Assembly (NCBI RefSeq): GCF_001995215.1
Contig: NZ_MUXN01000012.1
Location: 98,523 to 162,522, forward strand
Length of the DNA stretch: 64,000 bases
Direction: 5' to 3'
Source: Amycolatopsis azurea DSM 43854
Lineage (GTDB): Bacteria > Actinomycetota > Actinomycetes > Mycobacteriales > Pseudonocardiaceae
The notes below the pieces were generated by a model, which was not told where the DNA came from, searched no databases, and worked only from the letters and a program-made list of their open reading frames with translations. Positions 51,101 through 58,820 of the stretch are shown here, piece after piece. Every line of letters begins with the position of its first letter. Positions within the stretch are counted from its first letter, which is position 1. The position numbers were made by a program, and so were the translations under genes.

Positions 51101-52011
51101 GGCTTGGCTCCGGTGAGCGCGGCCACGATCGTCTTCGCGTCGTGGCGGATGAGATCGAGGTACGTCGGCACCGGACCTTCGGGACCGGACAGGGAATCGA
51201 CGTAGAGGACACCGCCGAACGCGGCACCGGTCGCGGAGACGACCTGGCGCATCGGCGCGTCGGAGACGGTCGACTCGCAGAACACCGCGGGAACCTTGTT
51301 CTCCTTGACGAACCCGATCGCGCGGGTGATCTGCTGCGGAGTGGCCTGCTGTTCGGCGTTGACCGCCCAGATGTACCGCTCGGTGAGACCGGTGTCACGC
51401 GCGAGGTAGGAGAAAGCCCCTTCACAGGTGACCAGTGCGCGCTCGTTCTTCGGCAGCCCGTTCAGCGCGCCGGTCATCTCGTCCTGGACCGCTTGCAGTT
51501 TCGCCTTGTAGGCGTCACCGTTCGCCTTGAACGCGGCGGCGTCACCGGCAGAGAGCTCGCTGAACGCCTTGACCATGTTGTCCACGTAGATCCCGACGTT
51601 CTTCGGCGACATCCACGCGTGCGGGTTCGGCTTGCCCTGGTAGGAGTCCTCGCCGATGGCGATGGGCTGGACGCCTTCGCTGACCACCTTGTGCGGCGCG
51701 TCGCTCTCCTTGACGAACCGGGCGAACCACGCTTCCAGGTTCAGTCCGTTGTCGAGGATCAGGTCGGCCTTCGCGGCCTTCTTGATGTCGTCCGGAGTGG
51801 GCTCGTAACCGTGAATCTCGGCACCGGGCTTGGTGATCGACTCGACCCTGAGCTTGTCGCCCGCGACGTTCGCCGCGACGTCCGCCAAGACCGTGAACGT
51901 GGTCAGCACCACGGGCCGCTTGTCGTCCGCGCCGCCGGCGGGACCACCGCACGCGGAAAGGACGAGCGCCGACGCGGCCAGCCCGCAGACGGCCTTGAAC
52001 AGATTCGCCAT
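51097..52011 (-). CDS. Metal-binding lipoprotein (Mn/Zn ABC importer)
   Basis: This 304-residue protein has a lipoprotein signal (lipobox VLSAC) and a cluster A-I binding fold with ligands typically in HGYEPTPDDIKK (His), NPHAWMSPKN (His), CEGAFSYLARDTGL (Glu) and VDSLSGPEG (Asp). It lacks the His/Asp-rich loop common in zinc-specific ZnuA proteins, which favours manganese. It is the first gene of the operon, with an MntR-like palindrome at 52025 just upstream. Confidence 0.88.
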   Translation of the reverse strand: MANLFKAVCGLAASALVLSACGGPAGGADDKRPVVLTTFTVLADVAANVAGDKLRVESITKPGAEIHGYEPTPDDIKKAAKADLILDNGLNLEAWFARFVKESDAPHKVVSEGVQPIAIGEDSYQGKPNPHAWMSPKNVGIYVDNMVKAFSELSAGDAAAFKANGDAYKAKLQAVQDEMTGALNGLPKNERALVTCEGAFSYLARDTGLTERYIWAVNAEQQATPQQITRAIGFVKENKVPAVFCESTVSDAPMRQVVSATGAAFGGVLYVDSLSGPEGPVPTYLDLIRHDAKTIVAALTGAKP

Positions 52012-52024
52012 CCCGTGAGTCTAG

Positions 52025-52042
52025 AGTTCGGTGCGCCGAACT
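52025..52042. promoter_or_regulatory. MntR-like palindrome
   Basis: AGTTCGGTGCGCCGAACT lies 14 bp before the metal-binding lipoprotein start. Its layout GTTC-N2-TGCG-N2-GAAC mirrors the corynebacterial MntR site TGTTCAATGCGTTGAACA. Confidence 0.55.
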
Positions 52043-52059
52043 TCCAACTCCCGTGTGCC

Positions 52060-54159
52060 TTAAATCTCGGTCGCGGTCCGGTCTCGCTCCTTCACGGACT
52101 CCAGCAGGAGCTGGGAGACGTCGCGCACGGTGACGTTCTCGCCACGCTGCTCGCTCTGTCGCTGGACGAGGCCGTCGTTCAGCATCACGCGGCAGAACGG
52201 GCAGCCGGTGACGATGGTTTCGGCGTCCGTGCCGAGTGCCTCGTCGACGCGTTCGAGGTTGATGCGCTTGCCGATCTGCTCCTCCATCCACATGCGCGCG
52301 CCACCGGCGCCGCAGCAGAGCGAGCGGTCGGCGTGCCGGGGCATCTCGTTGAGCGTGGCGCCGGTCGCGCCGACGAGTTCGCGCGGCGGTTCGTAGACCT
52401 TGTTGTGGCGGCCGAGGTAGCACGGGTCGTGATAGGTCACCGGGCCCGCGTCGACCGGTTTGACCGGCGTCAGCTTCTTGGCCCGGACGAGCCGGTTCAG
52501 CAGTTGCGTGTGGTGCAGGACCTCGTAGTTCCCGTCCAGCTGCGGGTACTCGCGGCCGAGCGTGTTCAGGCAGTGCGGGCAGGTGGTGACGATCTTGCGC
52601 GTGCCCGGTTCGCGGCCCTCGAACACCGCGTTCAGCGTCTCGACGGTCTGCTGCGCGAGCATCTGGAAGAGGAACTCGTTGCCGGACCGGCGCGCCGGGT
52701 CGCCGGTGCAGGACTCGTCGGTGCCGAGGATCGTGTACTTGACCCCGGCGAGATGCAGGAGTTCCGCGGTGGCGCGGACGGTCTTGCGGGCGTTGTCGTC
52801 GAACGCGCCCGCGCAGCCGACCCAGTAGACGTACTCGACGTCGTCGGCGAGTTCGCCGTCGAAGATCGGCACCTCGAAGCCGAGGTCCTTCGTCCAGGCG
52901 AGCCGGTCGGAGTTGTTCTGGCCCCAAGGGTTCCCCTTGGTCTCCAGGTTCTTGAACAGCACGCCGAGTTCGCTCGGGAAGGCCGACTCGATCATCACCT
53001 GGTACCGGCGCATGTCCACGACGTGGTCGACGTGCTCGATGTCGACCGGGCACTGCTCGACGCACGCGCCGCAGGTGGTGCAGGACCAGAGGACGTCGGG
53101 ATCGATCACGCCGCCCGCGTCCTTGGTGCCGACGAGCGGGCGCTCTTCGGGGGCTTCCTTGCCGTCCAGGATGTACGGGGCGCTGTCGAAGAGATGGTCG
53201 CGCAGATCCATGATCATGAGCTTGGGGGACAAGGGTTTCCCGGTGTTCCACGCCGGGCACTGCGACTGGCAGCGCCCGCATTCGGTGCACGTGGCGAAGT
53301 CGAGCATGCCCTTCCAGGTGAAGTCCTCGATCTTGCCGCGGCCGAAGGTGTCGTCCTCGCCCGGATCCTCGAAGTCGATCGGCTTGCCGCCGGACTCCAT
53401 CGGCAGCAGCGGGCCGAGCGCGTCCGGGAGCCGTTTGGCGGTGACGTTGACCGGCGCCAGGAAGATGTGGAGGTGCTTGGAGTAGAGCACGATCGACAGG
53501 AACGCCAGCATCACGCCGATGTGCAGCAGCAGCCCGACGGTCTCCAGCGGTTCGGTGACCGGAAGTCCCAGCGGTTCCAGGAGTTCCCCGACGCCGAGGG
53601 AGACCCACGCGCCCGACTCGTACGGAAAGACGCCGACCGCCGCCGACGCGCCGCGGAAGAGGAACATCGTCCAGATCACGTTGAAGATCATGAACAGGAT
53701 CAGCCAGGCGCCACCGGTGTGCGACCCGAAGAAGCGTGACGCGCGGTCCTTTCGTTCGGGTGCCTGGCGGATCCGGATGACCGCGAAGACCCCGAGCGAG
53801 ACGAGCACCGCGACCGCGATGAAGTCCTGGAGGAAACCCAAAACCGCCCAGTGCCCGATGAGCGGGATGTGGAAGTCGTGGTCGAACAGGGCGCCGTACG
53901 CCTCGACGTAGACCGACCCGAGGATCACGAAACCCCAGAACGTGAACAGATGCGCGAGCCCGGGTACCGACCACTTGAGCAGTTTGCGCTGCCCGAAGAC
54001 CTCGGCCAGATGCGTTTTCGCGCGGACGGTCATGACGTCGGAGCGTTTCTCGTCCGGCTGGCCGGACTTGATCAGTTTGTAGAGCCAAGCGGCGCGGCGG
54101 GCGGCGAAAGCGAGGCCGGCGACGGTGACGAGCAGACCGAGGATGAGACGAACGAGCAC
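52060..54159 (-). CDS. FadF-like iron-sulfur membrane oxidoreductase
   Basis: This protein of about 699 residues has about six N-terminal transmembrane helices (to about residue 260), like a NarI/DsrM cytochrome-type membrane anchor. Two 4Fe-4S motifs follow, CTECGRCQSQCP and CTTCGACVEQCP, then two CCG domains (GCAGAFDDNAR...GDPARRSGNEF and CPHCLNTLGREYP...CCGAGGARMWMEE), as in heterodisulfide reductase subunit D. Proteins of this layout (FadF type) are thought to pass electrons from ETF-linked acyl-CoA oxidation to the membrane quinone pool. GTG 54159 behind GGAGG is chosen; upstream codons are a shadow. Confidence 0.87.
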   Translation of the reverse strand: MLVRLILGLLVTVAGLAFAARRAAWLYKLIKSGQPDEKRSDVMTVRAKTHLAEVFGQRKLLKWSVPGLAHLFTFWGFVILGSVYVEAYGALFDHDFHIPLIGHWAVLGFLQDFIAVAVLVSLGVFAVIRIRQAPERKDRASRFFGSHTGGAWLILFMIFNVIWTMFLFRGASAAVGVFPYESGAWVSLGVGELLEPLGLPVTEPLETVGLLLHIGVMLAFLSIVLYSKHLHIFLAPVNVTAKRLPDALGPLLPMESGGKPIDFEDPGEDDTFGRGKIEDFTWKGMLDFATCTECGRCQSQCPAWNTGKPLSPKLMIMDLRDHLFDSAPYILDGKEAPEERPLVGTKDAGGVIDPDVLWSCTTCGACVEQCPVDIEHVDHVVDMRRYQVMIESAFPSELGVLFKNLETKGNPWGQNNSDRLAWTKDLGFEVPIFDGELADDVEYVYWVGCAGAFDDNARKTVRATAELLHLAGVKYTILGTDESCTGDPARRSGNEFLFQMLAQQTVETLNAVFEGREPGTRKIVTTCPHCLNTLGREYPQLDGNYEVLHHTQLLNRLVRAKKLTPVKPVDAGPVTYHDPCYLGRHNKVYEPPRELVGATGATLNEMPRHADRSLCCGAGGARMWMEEQIGKRINLERVDEALGTDAETIVTGCPFCRVMLNDGLVQRQSEQRGENVTVRDVSQLLLESVKERDRTATEI

Positions 54160-54182
54160 GAGTCCTCCGGGGGAGAATCGGC

Positions 54183-54833
54183 TCAGTGAGAGCCGGTGTA
54201 GTACCGGCACGCCTTGCAGGCGTACCGCATTTTGGCCACTCGCCACCGTTTTCGGTAGGCCTCGAGATGCCCCGGCCGTGGCGGATGCACGCCGAGTCTG
54301 TGGTGACGACGGATCCGTCGTCCCGCTTCGAAGAGTTCGGTCGCCAGGCCGAGATAGGCGCGCCTGAGCGCGATTCCCGCGTCCGTGCCGGTGTGGTCGC
54401 GGCAGAATCGGTGCAGGAGGGCGAGGTCGGGGAGCCCGGGCGTTGTCGAGCCAGGGAGGTGCTCGACAACGCCCAGCCCTGGATGTCCTGGGGGAACGGA
54501 GAATCGGGCGGGGAGTCCACAATGGACGCAGGTGAGGGTGCAGCTCAGGCATCGGGTGACATGGCGGATCCGCCGTTCGCGCTGATCCTCGTCGATCGTC
54601 TCGCGAACGTGCCAACCCAAGGGAGCCTCCAAGACCGTGGTGTGTCCTGTGTCACTCTCAATACTGGAGAGTAGGGCTCGCCCGTGCGGTGCGACAGGGC
54701 CAACCGGATGGCTTCCGGGCGGCCGGTCGGCGTAACCCTCCGCACCCGGTCGCGCCGCCCGCGCCGCCCGCGCCGATCTCGCCCACACCCCGAGGACTAA
54801 CGCGTCGGACGCCCCCGGACCCACCAGTCGCAT
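54183..54833 (-). CDS. Cys-rich protein of unknown function
   Basis: This frame of up to 216 residues ends 23 bp before the FadF-like start. Its C-terminal 130 residues contain CLSCTLTCVHCG and CKACRYY, pairs of CxxC that suggest a zinc or Fe-S site, plus many basic residues. The first 50 residues are Ala/Pro/Gly-rich and probably not translated; a GTG or ATG further in is likely the real start. I do not recognise the family. Position suggests co-transcription with the FadF-like gene. Confidence 0.45.
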   Translation of the reverse strand: MRLVGPGASDALVLGVWARSARAARAARPGAEGYADRPPGSHPVGPVAPHGRALLSSIESDTGHTTVLEAPLGWHVRETIDEDQRERRIRHVTRCLSCTLTCVHCGLPARFSVPPGHPGLGVVEHLPGSTTPGLPDLALLHRFCRDHTGTDAGIALRRAYLGLATELFEAGRRIRRHHRLGVHPPRPGHLEAYRKRWRVAKMRYACKACRYYTGSH

Positions 54834-54919
54834 CCAGAGGACTAAGGGGTCCTAACAGAATGATCTCGAGTGTGGTTTGATGTCGTGTTTCGTTGGTCTT
54901 CTGGGGAGGGGTGTGCTGG

Positions 54920-55330
54920 GTGGGGCAGCGGCGTCCGTGGGAGGTCGATGACGGTTTGTGGGAGCGGATTGAGCCGTTGTTGCCGCGTGTGGAGCGTCGG
55001 TTCCGGCATCCTGGGCGTAAGCGGCTGGATGACCGTAAGGCGTTGTGCGGGATCATGTTCGTGCTCTATACGGCGATTCCGTGGGAGTTTCTGCCGCAGG
55101 AGCTGGGTTATGGGTCGGGCATGACGTGCTGGCGTCGGTTGCGGGACTGGACCGAGGCAGGGGTGTGGCAGCAGTTGCATGAGCTGCTGCTGGCGGAGCT
55201 GAATGGGGCGAATCTGCTGGACTGGTCGCGGGCGGCGGTCGACGGGTCGCATGTGCGGGCGTTAAAAGGGGGCCGGAAACCGGCCCCAGCCCGGTCGACC
55301 GAGCGCGTGTCGGGTCGAAACACCATGTGA
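54920..55330 (+). CDS. IS5-family transposase, first frame (OrfA)
   Basis: This frame encodes the N-terminal transposase part: GQRRPWEVDDGLWERIEPLLP, then KALCGIMFVLYTAIPWEFLPQELG and the first catalytic Asp in DWSRAAVDGSHVRALKGG. GTG 54920 is chosen for its GGGGAGGGG site; an upstream TTG at 54893 is possible. After the run AAAAGGGGG (55264-55272) the reading frame is non-homologous and stops at 55330. A -1 shift there would join it to the second frame. Confidence 0.83.
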   Translation: MGQRRPWEVDDGLWERIEPLLPRVERRFRHPGRKRLDDRKALCGIMFVLYTAIPWEFLPQELGYGSGMTCWRRLRDWTEAGVWQQLHELLLAELNGANLLDWSRAAVDGSHVRALKGGRKPAPARSTERVSGRNTM

Positions 55331-55740
55331 TCACCGACGGCACCGGGATCCCGCTCGCGGCCACGCTGACCGGCGGGAACCGGCACGACGTCACCCAGCT
55401 GATGCCGTTGATCCACGCGATCCCACCGGTGCGGGGCCGGCCCGGGCCTCCCCGGCGACGGCCACGCCGGATCTACGCCGACCGGGCCTACGACCACGAC
55501 AAATACCGCCGCCTTGTCCGCGCCGAGGGGATCACACCGGTCATCGCCCGCCGCGGTGAACACCACGGCTCCGGCCTCGGTGTCCACCGCTGGGTCGTCG
55601 AAGGCGCCTTCGCCCTGCTGCACTGGTTCCGCCGCCTGCGCATCCGCTGGGAAGTCCGCGACGACCTCCACAAAGGCTTCCTCACCCTCGGCTGCGCCAT
55701 CATCTGCTGGCGCCGCCTCAAAGCCCACTCATTGTGTTAG
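55327..55740 (+). CDS. IS5-family transposase, second frame (OrfB)
   Basis: This frame encodes the C-terminal transposase part: ITDGTGIPLAATLTGGNRHD, then the second catalytic Asp in YADRAYDHDKYR and the catalytic Glu in HRWVVEGAFALLHWFRRLRIRWE. GTG 55327 overlaps the first frame by 4 bp. The homologous sequence continues upstream in this frame to the AAAAGGGGG run (PETGPSPVDRARVGSKHHV), so it is expressed mainly as a frameshift fusion. All DDE residues are present, so the element may be active. Confidence 0.85.
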   Translation: MITDGTGIPLAATLTGGNRHDVTQLMPLIHAIPPVRGRPGPPRRRPRRIYADRAYDHDKYRRLVRAEGITPVIARRGEHHGSGLGVHRWVVEGAFALLHWFRRLRIRWEVRDDLHKGFLTLGCAIICWRRLKAHSLC

Positions 55741-55794
55741 GAGCCCTAAATGCGGTGGGCGCGTGGCTGCCTGGGCGGCCGCGCCTCTCGTCCG

Positions 55795-55850
55795 GTACAT
55801 GAAGGGCCCCCTTGCTTGCGTCTGGCGCAAGCAAGGGGGCCTTCATGTAC
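55795..55850. repeat. Long inverted repeat GTACATGAAGGGCCC family
   Basis: The arms of about 25 bp (55795-55820 and 55826-55850) pair with a single extra base. The core GAAGGGCCCCC also resembles the hairpin at 44298. Confidence 0.75.
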
Positions 55851-55860
55851 TTCGCAAGGA

Positions 55861-55907
55861 GTGAAGGTCGAGTTTCCTCGGCTGAGCCGAGGGAAGGAGG
55901 CCTTCAC
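55861..55907. repeat. Imperfect inverted repeat GTGAAGG...CCTTCAC
   Basis: The outer GTGAAGG and CCTTCAC and the inner CCTCGGCTGAGCCGAGG form a two-part stem. It is related to the next repeat. Confidence 0.5.
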
Positions 55908-55963
55908 GCGCAGCCGCTGTGACTGCTGGTGCACCTGGAGCGAACGTGGCGATCCTGAAGGTA

Positions 55964-56010
55964 GTGAAGGCCTCCTTCGCTACCTTCAGGGTAGGCAAGG
56001 AGGCCTTCAC
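55964..56010. repeat. Inverted repeat GTGAAGGCCTCCTT
   Basis: The arms GTGAAGGCCTCCTT (55964 on) and AAGGAGGCCTTCAC (to 56010) are perfect complements, with an inner CTACC/GGTAG stem. Confidence 0.7.
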
Positions 56011-56050
56011 GGACACTCGCGATTCCTGCGCCGGCGCCACACACGCCGGG

Positions 56051-56074
56051 CCGCATTCAGAGGACTAAACGCAG
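56051..56074. repeat. Intergenic palindrome family, copy before the NfeD-like gene
   Basis: CCGCATTCAG-AGGA-CTAAACGCAG is a slightly diverged copy of the 4917 element. Confidence 0.7.
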
Positions 56075-56207
56075 AGGGTGGGCGACCACCGACGGCCACC
56101 CCGCACGCTTCCGCACACCGTGACCCACTCGTAGCCGAAAACGGCCCGCCCGGCGTCACGCGCTGGTTATAGTCCTGACCCGGGGTAATGGGGGAGGGAA
56201 CGACGGG

Positions 56208-56792
56208 ATGGGCGGGTTCGTCACCGCGGCTCTGGGGTTTCCGGCCGTGCTCTTCAGCTTCCTGCTGATCGTGGTGATCGGCTACTGGCTGCTGGCGCTG
56301 TTCGGCGGCGTCGACACCGACGGCTTCGACGGCGGCGACGGGCTCCTGGCGGGCTTCGGCGGGGTCCCACTGTCCATTTCGCTCTCTTTGCTGATCGCAT
56401 TCACCTGGTTCGCCAGCCTGGCAGGAACGGTTCTACTCGATGATCTGGAGCTTTCGACACCATCGAGGATCGGGTTCGGGGCCGGCGTGCTCGCCGTCGC
56501 GCTCGTCCTCGGCACACTCGGGACGAGGGTGATCGTGGTGCCCTTGCGCCGGGTATTCGGCCCCGCGAAGGAGCCGAGCAGGCGGGACTTCGTCGGTCGC
56601 GCCGCCGTCATCCGTACCTCGTCGGTGACGCACGACTTCGGCCAGGCCGAGGTCGCCGCCGCCGACGGGTCGACGGCCATTGTGGACGTTCGGCAGGCGG
56701 GCCGAGGCAACCTGGCGGCGGGCAGCCGCGTAGTTCTCTATGACTACGACTCCGAAGGCGAGTTCTTCTGGGTCGAGTCCTTGGACATCTGA
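56208..56792 (+). CDS. NfeD-like membrane protein
   Basis: This 194-residue protein has an N-terminal hydrophobic helix (about 10-33), two further helices (about 55-80 and 88-110), and a C-terminal OB-fold-like domain of about 65 residues (GRAAVIRTSSVTHDFGQAEVAAADGSTAIVDV...GSRVVLYDYD). NfeD proteins pair with SPFH/flotillin partners in membrane microdomains. Here the flotillin gene follows after 18 bp, making a classic pair. No serine-protease domain is attached, so it is the short NfeD type. Confidence 0.8.
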   Translation: MGGFVTAALGFPAVLFSFLLIVVIGYWLLALFGGVDTDGFDGGDGLLAGFGGVPLSISLSLLIAFTWFASLAGTVLLDDLELSTPSRIGFGAGVLAVALVLGTLGTRVIVVPLRRVFGPAKEPSRRDFVGRAAVIRTSSVTHDFGQAEVAAADGSTAIVDVRQAGRGNLAAGSRVVLYDYDSEGEFFWVESLDI

Positions 56793-56810
56793 AGCAGAAA
56801 AGGAACACGT

Positions 56811-58820
56811 ATGGGTGCCATCAGCGTGGGGGCCGGCGTTCTGATCGCCGTGGTAGTTGTCATCCTCCTGGTCTTGCTCTTCACGATCACCAGGTTGTTC
56901 AAAAAGGTGCCGCAGGGGAAGGCGCTGATCATCTCGAAGGTCCGCCGCGTCGACGTGACCTTCACCGGCGCGATCGTCCTGCCGGTGCTGCACAAGGCCG
57001 AGATCATGGACACCTCGGTCAAGGCGATGGAGATCACCCGCACCGGCCGTGAAGGCCTGATCTGCCGGGACAACATCCGCGCCGACATCCGGATCTCGTT
57101 CTTCGTCCGGGTCAACAAGACCGTCGAGGACGTCATCAAGGTCGCGCAGGCGATCGGCACCGAACGCGCGAGCCACGAGGCGACGCTGCAGGAACTGTTC
57201 AACGCCAAGTTCTCCGAGGCGTTGAAAACCGTCGGCAAGCAGCTGGACTTCGTGGACCTCTACACCAAGCGCCACGAATTCCGCGACCAGATCATCCGCG
57301 TCATCGGCACCGACCTCAACGGGTACAGCCTCGAAGACGCGGCCATCGACTACCTCGAGCAGACGCCGATGGCGCAGCTCGACTCCGCGAACATCCTCGA
57401 CGCGCAGGGCATCCGCAAGATCACCGAGCTGACCGCGATCGAGCACGTGCGCACCAACGAGTTCCGCCGCGGCGAGGAAAAAGAGATCACCCGCCAGAAC
57501 GTGGACGCCCGTGAAGCGATCCTCGAACTGGAGCGGCGGCAGGCCGACGCCGAGATCAAGCAGCGCCGCGAGGTCGAGACCATGCGGGCGCGCGAAGAGG
57601 CCGAGATCGCCAAGGTCCAGGCGGAGGAGCGGCTCAAGTCGCAGGCCGCCGATCTGCGCACGGACGAGCAGCTCGGCGTCCAGCACCAGAACCAGCAGCG
57701 CGAGATCGAGGTCGCGGGCAAGAACCGCGAGCGCGTCATCGCCATCGAGAGCGAGCGCATCGAGAAGGACAGGCTCCTGGAGGTCATCGGCCGCGAACGC
57801 GAGACCGAGCTGTCCCGGATCGCCAAGGACAAGGAAGTCGAGACCGAGAAGCGGTCCATCGCCGAGGTGATCCGCGAGCGGATCGCGGTCGAGAAGACCG
57901 TGGCGGAGCAGGAAGAGAACATCAAGAAGCTCCGCGTCGTCGAAGAAGCGGAGCGTCAGCGCTCGGCCACCATCATCCGGGCCGAGGCGGAGGCGCAGGA
58001 AAACCTCGTCAAGGACATCAAGGCCGCGGAAGCCGCCGAGGCGGCCGCCAAGCACAAGGCCCGCGAGGAACTGACGCTGGCCGAGGCGCGCCAGCAGGCC
58101 GCCGAGCTGGAGACCCGCGCGAAGATCCGCCTGGCGGAAGGTATCCAGGCCGAGGAGGCCGCCGCCGGCCTGGCCGCGGCGCAGGTCAAGGAACGCGATG
58201 CGGACGCGTTGGAGAAGGTCGGCCGCGCCGAGGCGATCGTCGCCCGGGAGAAGGCGATCGTGCTCGCCGACGGGATGCGCGACAAGCTCAAGGGCGAGGC
58301 AGAAGGTCTCACCGAGAAGGCCGCCGCGATGGCCGCGCTCGACAGCGCCAGCCGCGATCACGAGGAGTACCGCCTGCGCCTGGAGGCCGAGAAGGAGATC
58401 CGGCTCGCCGCGCTCAACGTGCAGCGCGAGGTCGCCGAGGCACAGGCCACGGTGCTGGGCATCGGGCTGGAGAAGGCCGACATCGACATCGTCGGCGGCG
58501 AGACGATGTTCTTCGAGAAGGTCATCGGCTCGATCGGGCTCGGCAAGAGCGTCGACGGGTTCGTCGAGCATTCGGACGTCGTCCAGACGCTCGGGAAGTC
58601 GTGGCTCGACGGCTCCGGCAGCTTCACCGACGACATCGGCAAGCTGCTCGGCTCGGTGAGCACCGAGGACGTCAAGAACCTGACGCTGTCGGCCTTCCTG
58701 GCCAAGCAGCTGCAGGCGGGCGGCCCGGACACCGGCAAGGTGCAGGAGCTGCTCGCCATGGCGCAGCGGCTCGGCCTCGCCGACAAGTCCGTCGCCGCCC
58801 TCGCCCCCGCGAAGCAGTGA
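56811..58820 (+). CDS. Flotillin-like SPFH-domain protein
   Basis: This 669-residue protein has one N-terminal membrane helix (about 6-28), an SPFH domain (about 35-215; SKVRRVDVTFTGAIVLPVLH), and a very long Glu/Arg/Ala-rich coiled-coil region (about 215-545) with many EAE/REAE repeats. A C-terminal tail follows (GLEKADIDIVGGETMFFEKVIGSIG). Flotillins form oligomeric membrane scaffolds that organise microdomains. It overlaps the giant ATPase gene by 4 bp (GTGA), so the two products are probably made together and may form one membrane complex with the NfeD-like protein. Confidence 0.9.
   Translation: MGAISVGAGVLIAVVVVILLVLLFTITRLFKKVPQGKALIISKVRRVDVTFTGAIVLPVLHKAEIMDTSVKAMEITRTGREGLICRDNIRADIRISFFVRVNKTVEDVIKVAQAIGTERASHEATLQELFNAKFSEALKTVGKQLDFVDLYTKRHEFRDQIIRVIGTDLNGYSLEDAAIDYLEQTPMAQLDSANILDAQGIRKITELTAIEHVRTNEFRRGEEKEITRQNVDAREAILELERRQADAEIKQRREVETMRAREEAEIAKVQAEERLKSQAADLRTDEQLGVQHQNQQREIEVAGKNRERVIAIESERIEKDRLLEVIGRERETELSRIAKDKEVETEKRSIAEVIRERIAVEKTVAEQEENIKKLRVVEEAERQRSATIIRAEAEAQENLVKDIKAAEAAEAAAKHKAREELTLAEARQQAAELETRAKIRLAEGIQAEEAAAGLAAAQVKERDADALEKVGRAEAIVAREKAIVLADGMRDKLKGEAEGLTEKAAAMAALDSASRDHEEYRLRLEAEKEIRLAALNVQREVAEAQATVLGIGLEKADIDIVGGETMFFEKVIGSIGLGKSVDGFVEHSDVVQTLGKSWLDGSGSFTDDIGKLLGSVSTEDVKNLTLSAFLAKQLQAGGPDTGKVQELLAMAQRLGLADKSVAALAPAKQ

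Larger units (their letters stand above)
54846..55746. mobile_element. IS5-family insertion sequence, 901 bp
   Basis: The ends GGGGTCCTAACAGAATGA (54846-54863) and its inverted partner at 55729-55746 match over 18 bp with two mismatches. TAA is duplicated on both sides (54843-54845 and 55747-55749). Two overlapping transposase frames fill the element. Removing the IS and one TAA rebuilds an intact copy of the intergenic palindrome (CGCATCCAG-AGGA-CTAAATGCGG), which shows where it landed. Confidence 0.88.
55747..56207. other. Gene-free spacer with several hairpins
   Basis: About 460 bp between the IS and the NfeD-like gene contain no credible gene. They hold inverted repeats at 55795-55850 and 55964-56010, a partial one at 55861-55907, and a palindrome-family copy at 56051. 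Confidence 0.65.

Noticed and set aside
58601..58816. Upstream start for the AAA ATPase inside the flotillin gene
   Set aside because: The flotillin frame is clearly coding there; the GTGA overlap at 58817 matches the coupling seen in other gene pairs of the window.
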